Shown here: in pieces, positions 48,085-49,235 of the stretch
How positions within the stretch are numbered: position 1 is the stretch's first letter
Layout: each line of letters opens with the position of its first letter
DNA from: Thermoleophilia bacterium
GTDB taxonomy: Bacteria; Actinomycetota; Thermoleophilia; Gaiellales; Gaiellaceae
Length of the DNA stretch: 49,235 nucleotides
Reading direction: 5' to 3'
Assembly (NCBI GenBank): GCA_009694305.1
Contig: SHVL01000016.1
Coordinates: 1-49,235, forward strand
Made by a program: the position numbers and the translations under genes
Notes under the pieces: generated by a model
What the model saw: only the letters and a program-made list of their open reading frames with translations
What the model was told of the DNA's origin: nothing
The model's database searches: none

Positions 48085-48807
48085 ATGCGCGGCTTCGTAG
48101 ACGTCCATTCGCATGTCGTGCCGTCGGGTGACGACGGGGCCGAGGGGATCGAGGAGGGCCTGACCCTCTGCCGTCTGGCGTTCGAGGCGGGCACGGACGT
48201 CCTCTTTGCGACACCACACGCCCATGCTCCCTGGGACACGTTTCCGCGCACGCCCGCGCGCAACGCAACCTATGCTGCCGCTTTTCCGGAGATGCAGAAG
48301 GAGGTCGCCACCTGGGGGCTCGACCTCCGCCGGGGCTGGGAGGTCTATCCGACTGTGATCACACCGGAGAACGTGGGGGAGTACACGCTGGAGGGAACGC
48401 GCGGCGTCCTCATCGAGTTTCCCGGCTCGTGGCTCGACCTCGACGATGCGATCGAGATTCTCACCGAGGCGGGGCGCGTCGTCGAGGCCGCCGGCCTCGT
48501 GCCGGTGTTCGCCCATCCCGAGCGGTGCCGCGCAGTCGCCGAGGATCCGGGCTGTATTCGGCCTCTCTTCGATCGAGGTTGGCTGCTCTGCGCCAACGCG
48601 CCCTCTTTTCTGGGGCGGCACGGCGTGGTTGCCGAGCGTACCGCGTGGGCACTGCTCGCCGCCGGCCAGATAGCGCTCGCCGCATCGGACGGGCACACGC
48701 CCGGGCGCTCTCCCGTGCTGCAAGAGGCCTACAACGTGGTCTGTAAGCGGCACGGCGAAGCCGTAGCCCGGCCGCTGTTCACGGGCTCGGCGCTTCCCTG
48801 GAGCTGA
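48085..48807 (+). CDS. PHP-domain phosphoesterase, CpsB/YwqE-like
   Basis: This 240-residue cytoplasmic protein starts MRGFVDVHSHVVPSGDDGAE, with metal ligands H8 and H10. FATPHAHAPWDTFPR follows, then EFPGSW and PVFAHPERCRAV, with the final Asp in LAASDGHTPGRSPVLQEAYN. The order of motifs is that of the tyrosine-protein phosphatase CpsB/CapC/YwqE branch of PHP proteins, which control capsule assembly kinases. No such kinase or capsule cluster is in the window, so the substrate is open. It follows the aminotransferase by 9 bases. It is 11 bases before the 168-base inverted-repeat element. Confidence 0.85.
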   Translation: MRGFVDVHSHVVPSGDDGAEGIEEGLTLCRLAFEAGTDVLFATPHAHAPWDTFPRTPARNATYAAAFPEMQKEVATWGLDLRRGWEVYPTVITPENVGEYTLEGTRGVLIEFPGSWLDLDDAIEILTEAGRVVEAAGLVPVFAHPERCRAVAEDPGCIRPLFDRGWLLCANAPSFLGRHGVVAERTAWALLAAGQIALAASDGHTPGRSPVLQEAYNVVCKRHGEAVARPLFTGSALPWS

Positions 48808-48818
48808 TCGCGTTCCAC

Positions 48819-48839
48819 TAAGAACTCGAATCAAAATGA
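48819..48839 (+). repeat. Left terminal inverted repeat (21 bases)
   Basis: It matches the complement of 48966-48986 at 20 of 21 positions; the only difference is an A versus G in the sixteenth base. Confidence 0.85.
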
Positions 48840-48843
48840 GACT

Positions 48844-48872
48844 TGTGCCGCCAAAACGCGCTGGGCGGCACA
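48844..48872. repeat. Internal hairpin TGTGCCGCC-N11-GGCGGCACA
   Basis: This perfect 9-base-pair stem with an 11-base loop lies inside the 168-base element, next to its left end. Confidence 0.75.
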
Positions 48873-48892
48873 CTGCTTCGTCCTCGGTCGCC

Positions 48893-48911
48893 CAGATATG
48901 TCCCATATCTG
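48893..48911. repeat. Internal hairpin CAGATATG-TCC-CATATCTG
   Basis: This perfect 8-base-pair stem with a 3-base loop lies near the centre of the 168-base element. Confidence 0.75.
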
Positions 48912-48965
48912 CGGCTCCCTGCGTCCTCGCATCGCACTCGCCCATCACGCCCCAGCGACGAACCG

Positions 48966-48986
48966 TCATTCTGATTCGAGTTCTTA
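48966..48986 (-). repeat. Right terminal inverted repeat (21 bases)
   Basis: It is the inverted partner of 48819-48839, with 20 of 21 bases matching. Confidence 0.85.
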
Positions 48987-49116
48987 CCCCTGCCGGCCCG
49001 GAGGCCTCGAGCAGGGCATTGGCGCGGGAGGGGGGCACACGACGCCTGCTTCATCGTTCGACGATCCTCCGGATGACCTATCGACGGGGCCGAAACCAAG
49101 AGGGCGCGAGCCCGGG

Positions 49117-49235
49117 CTACTTCTTCTTGCCCTTGCGGCCACTCGAGCCGGGTCGTTGCTGCACGATCATCCCCTGCGCGCCACGCTCCTGTCGCCGCCG
49201 CTGGTCGCGGTTGACCGGCTCGGGCATGGCCCCCT
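49117..49235 (-). CDS. Partial protein with basic C-terminal tail
   Basis: The minus-strand frame is open from the right edge to the TAG at 49117-49119, about 39 codons. The readable part is MPEPVNRDQRRRQERGAQGM followed by IVQQRPGSSGRKGKKK. The ATG here is either internal to a longer gene or the start of a very small protein; the window edge lies only a few codons upstream. The Arg/Gln-rich stretch and Lys-rich end suggest a nucleic-acid or membrane-surface contact, as seen in tails of many actinobacterial proteins. I do not recognise it. It is convergent with the PHP gene. Confidence 0.4.
   Translation of the reverse strand, partial: GAMPEPVNRDQRRRQERGAQGMIVQQRPGSSGRKGKKK

Larger units (their letters stand above)
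48819..48986. mobile_element. MITE-like 168-base element with 21-base terminal inverted repeats
   Basis: The left end TAAGAACTCGAATCAAAATG and the right end (minus strand) TAAGAACTCGAATCAGAATG match at 20 of 21 bases, counting one more shared A. The AT-rich ends stand out from the GC-rich surroundings. The outermost bases are TA on both sides, which would fit a TA target duplication as in IS630/mariner-type elements. Inside are two perfect hairpins (48844-48872 and 48893-48911). No transposase or credible coding frame is contained. It sits between two convergent genes, so a large structured terminator is the alternative. Confidence 0.55.

Noticed and set aside
47701-49038. 445-codon minus-strand frame across the aminotransferase end and the PHP gene
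   Set aside because: It lies opposite two well-supported genes, has no recognisable domain, and runs through the inverted-repeat element.

Overview
This 49,235-base window is GC-rich chromosomal DNA with strongly G/C-biased third codon positions and many GTG starts. It looks like an actinomycete. The pointers are a PafB-PafC type WYL regulator, a UbiA-family decaprenyl-phosphate phosphoribosyltransferase-like enzyme, a small nuclease-fold gene paired with hpt, and many apparently leaderless genes. The combination with queuosine genes, a cytochrome c maturation cluster and a SecD-SecF fusion suggests a deep-branching class such as Thermoleophilia. That placement is an inference from gene content. 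I found no rRNA, tRNA, CRISPR array, phage or intact insertion sequence.

Layout. Positions 1-3808 hold minus-strand genes: a partial ABM-like protein, a GAF-like protein, a thioesterase, a phosphohexomutase and PPK2. Positions 3991-6929 hold a solute-binding protein without permeases, a PHP-domain protein and a small unknown protein. Positions 6986-10938 hold ccmE-ccmF-ccmI-like genes and an M23 peptidase. Positions 11039-12489 hold hpt, a PD-(D/E)XK-like protein and a SufT/MIP18-like protein. Positions 12686-15812 hold two convergent secreted-protein genes, the first split from its signal peptide by an in-frame TAG. Positions 15874-21145 hold queG, a small histidine kinase, a fused PafBC and zinc-ribbon proteins. 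Positions 21188-24807 hold a succinate-semialdehyde dehydrogenase-like enzyme, a thiolase and a 3-hydroxyacyl-CoA dehydrogenase. Positions 24941-28478 form a cluster of secreted protein, response regulator, sensor kinase and UbiA-family transferase.

Positions 29027-34334 hold queA, tgt, yajC and a secD-secF fusion. Positions 34501-39677 hold a small phasin-like protein, an ABC1/UbiB kinase, a P1 peptidase and an S9 peptidase. Positions 39808-45469 are a complete dipeptide-type ABC transporter operon. The right end holds a SUI1 protein, an EamA permease, an aminotransferase, a PHP phosphoesterase, a 168-base element with 21-base terminal inverted repeats, and a partial minus-strand gene.

Functionally, QueA, Tgt and QueG cover the tRNA steps of queuosine synthesis, while YajC and SecDF serve Sec export. 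CcmE carries a CXXXY heme-binding motif instead of HXXXY, and no CcmH is seen, which matches the variant System I for cytochrome c maturation. The most notable window-wide signal is a TAnnnT -10 hexamer 6-7 bases before the start codon of at least 16 genes, which implies widespread leaderless transcription and fixes several starts.
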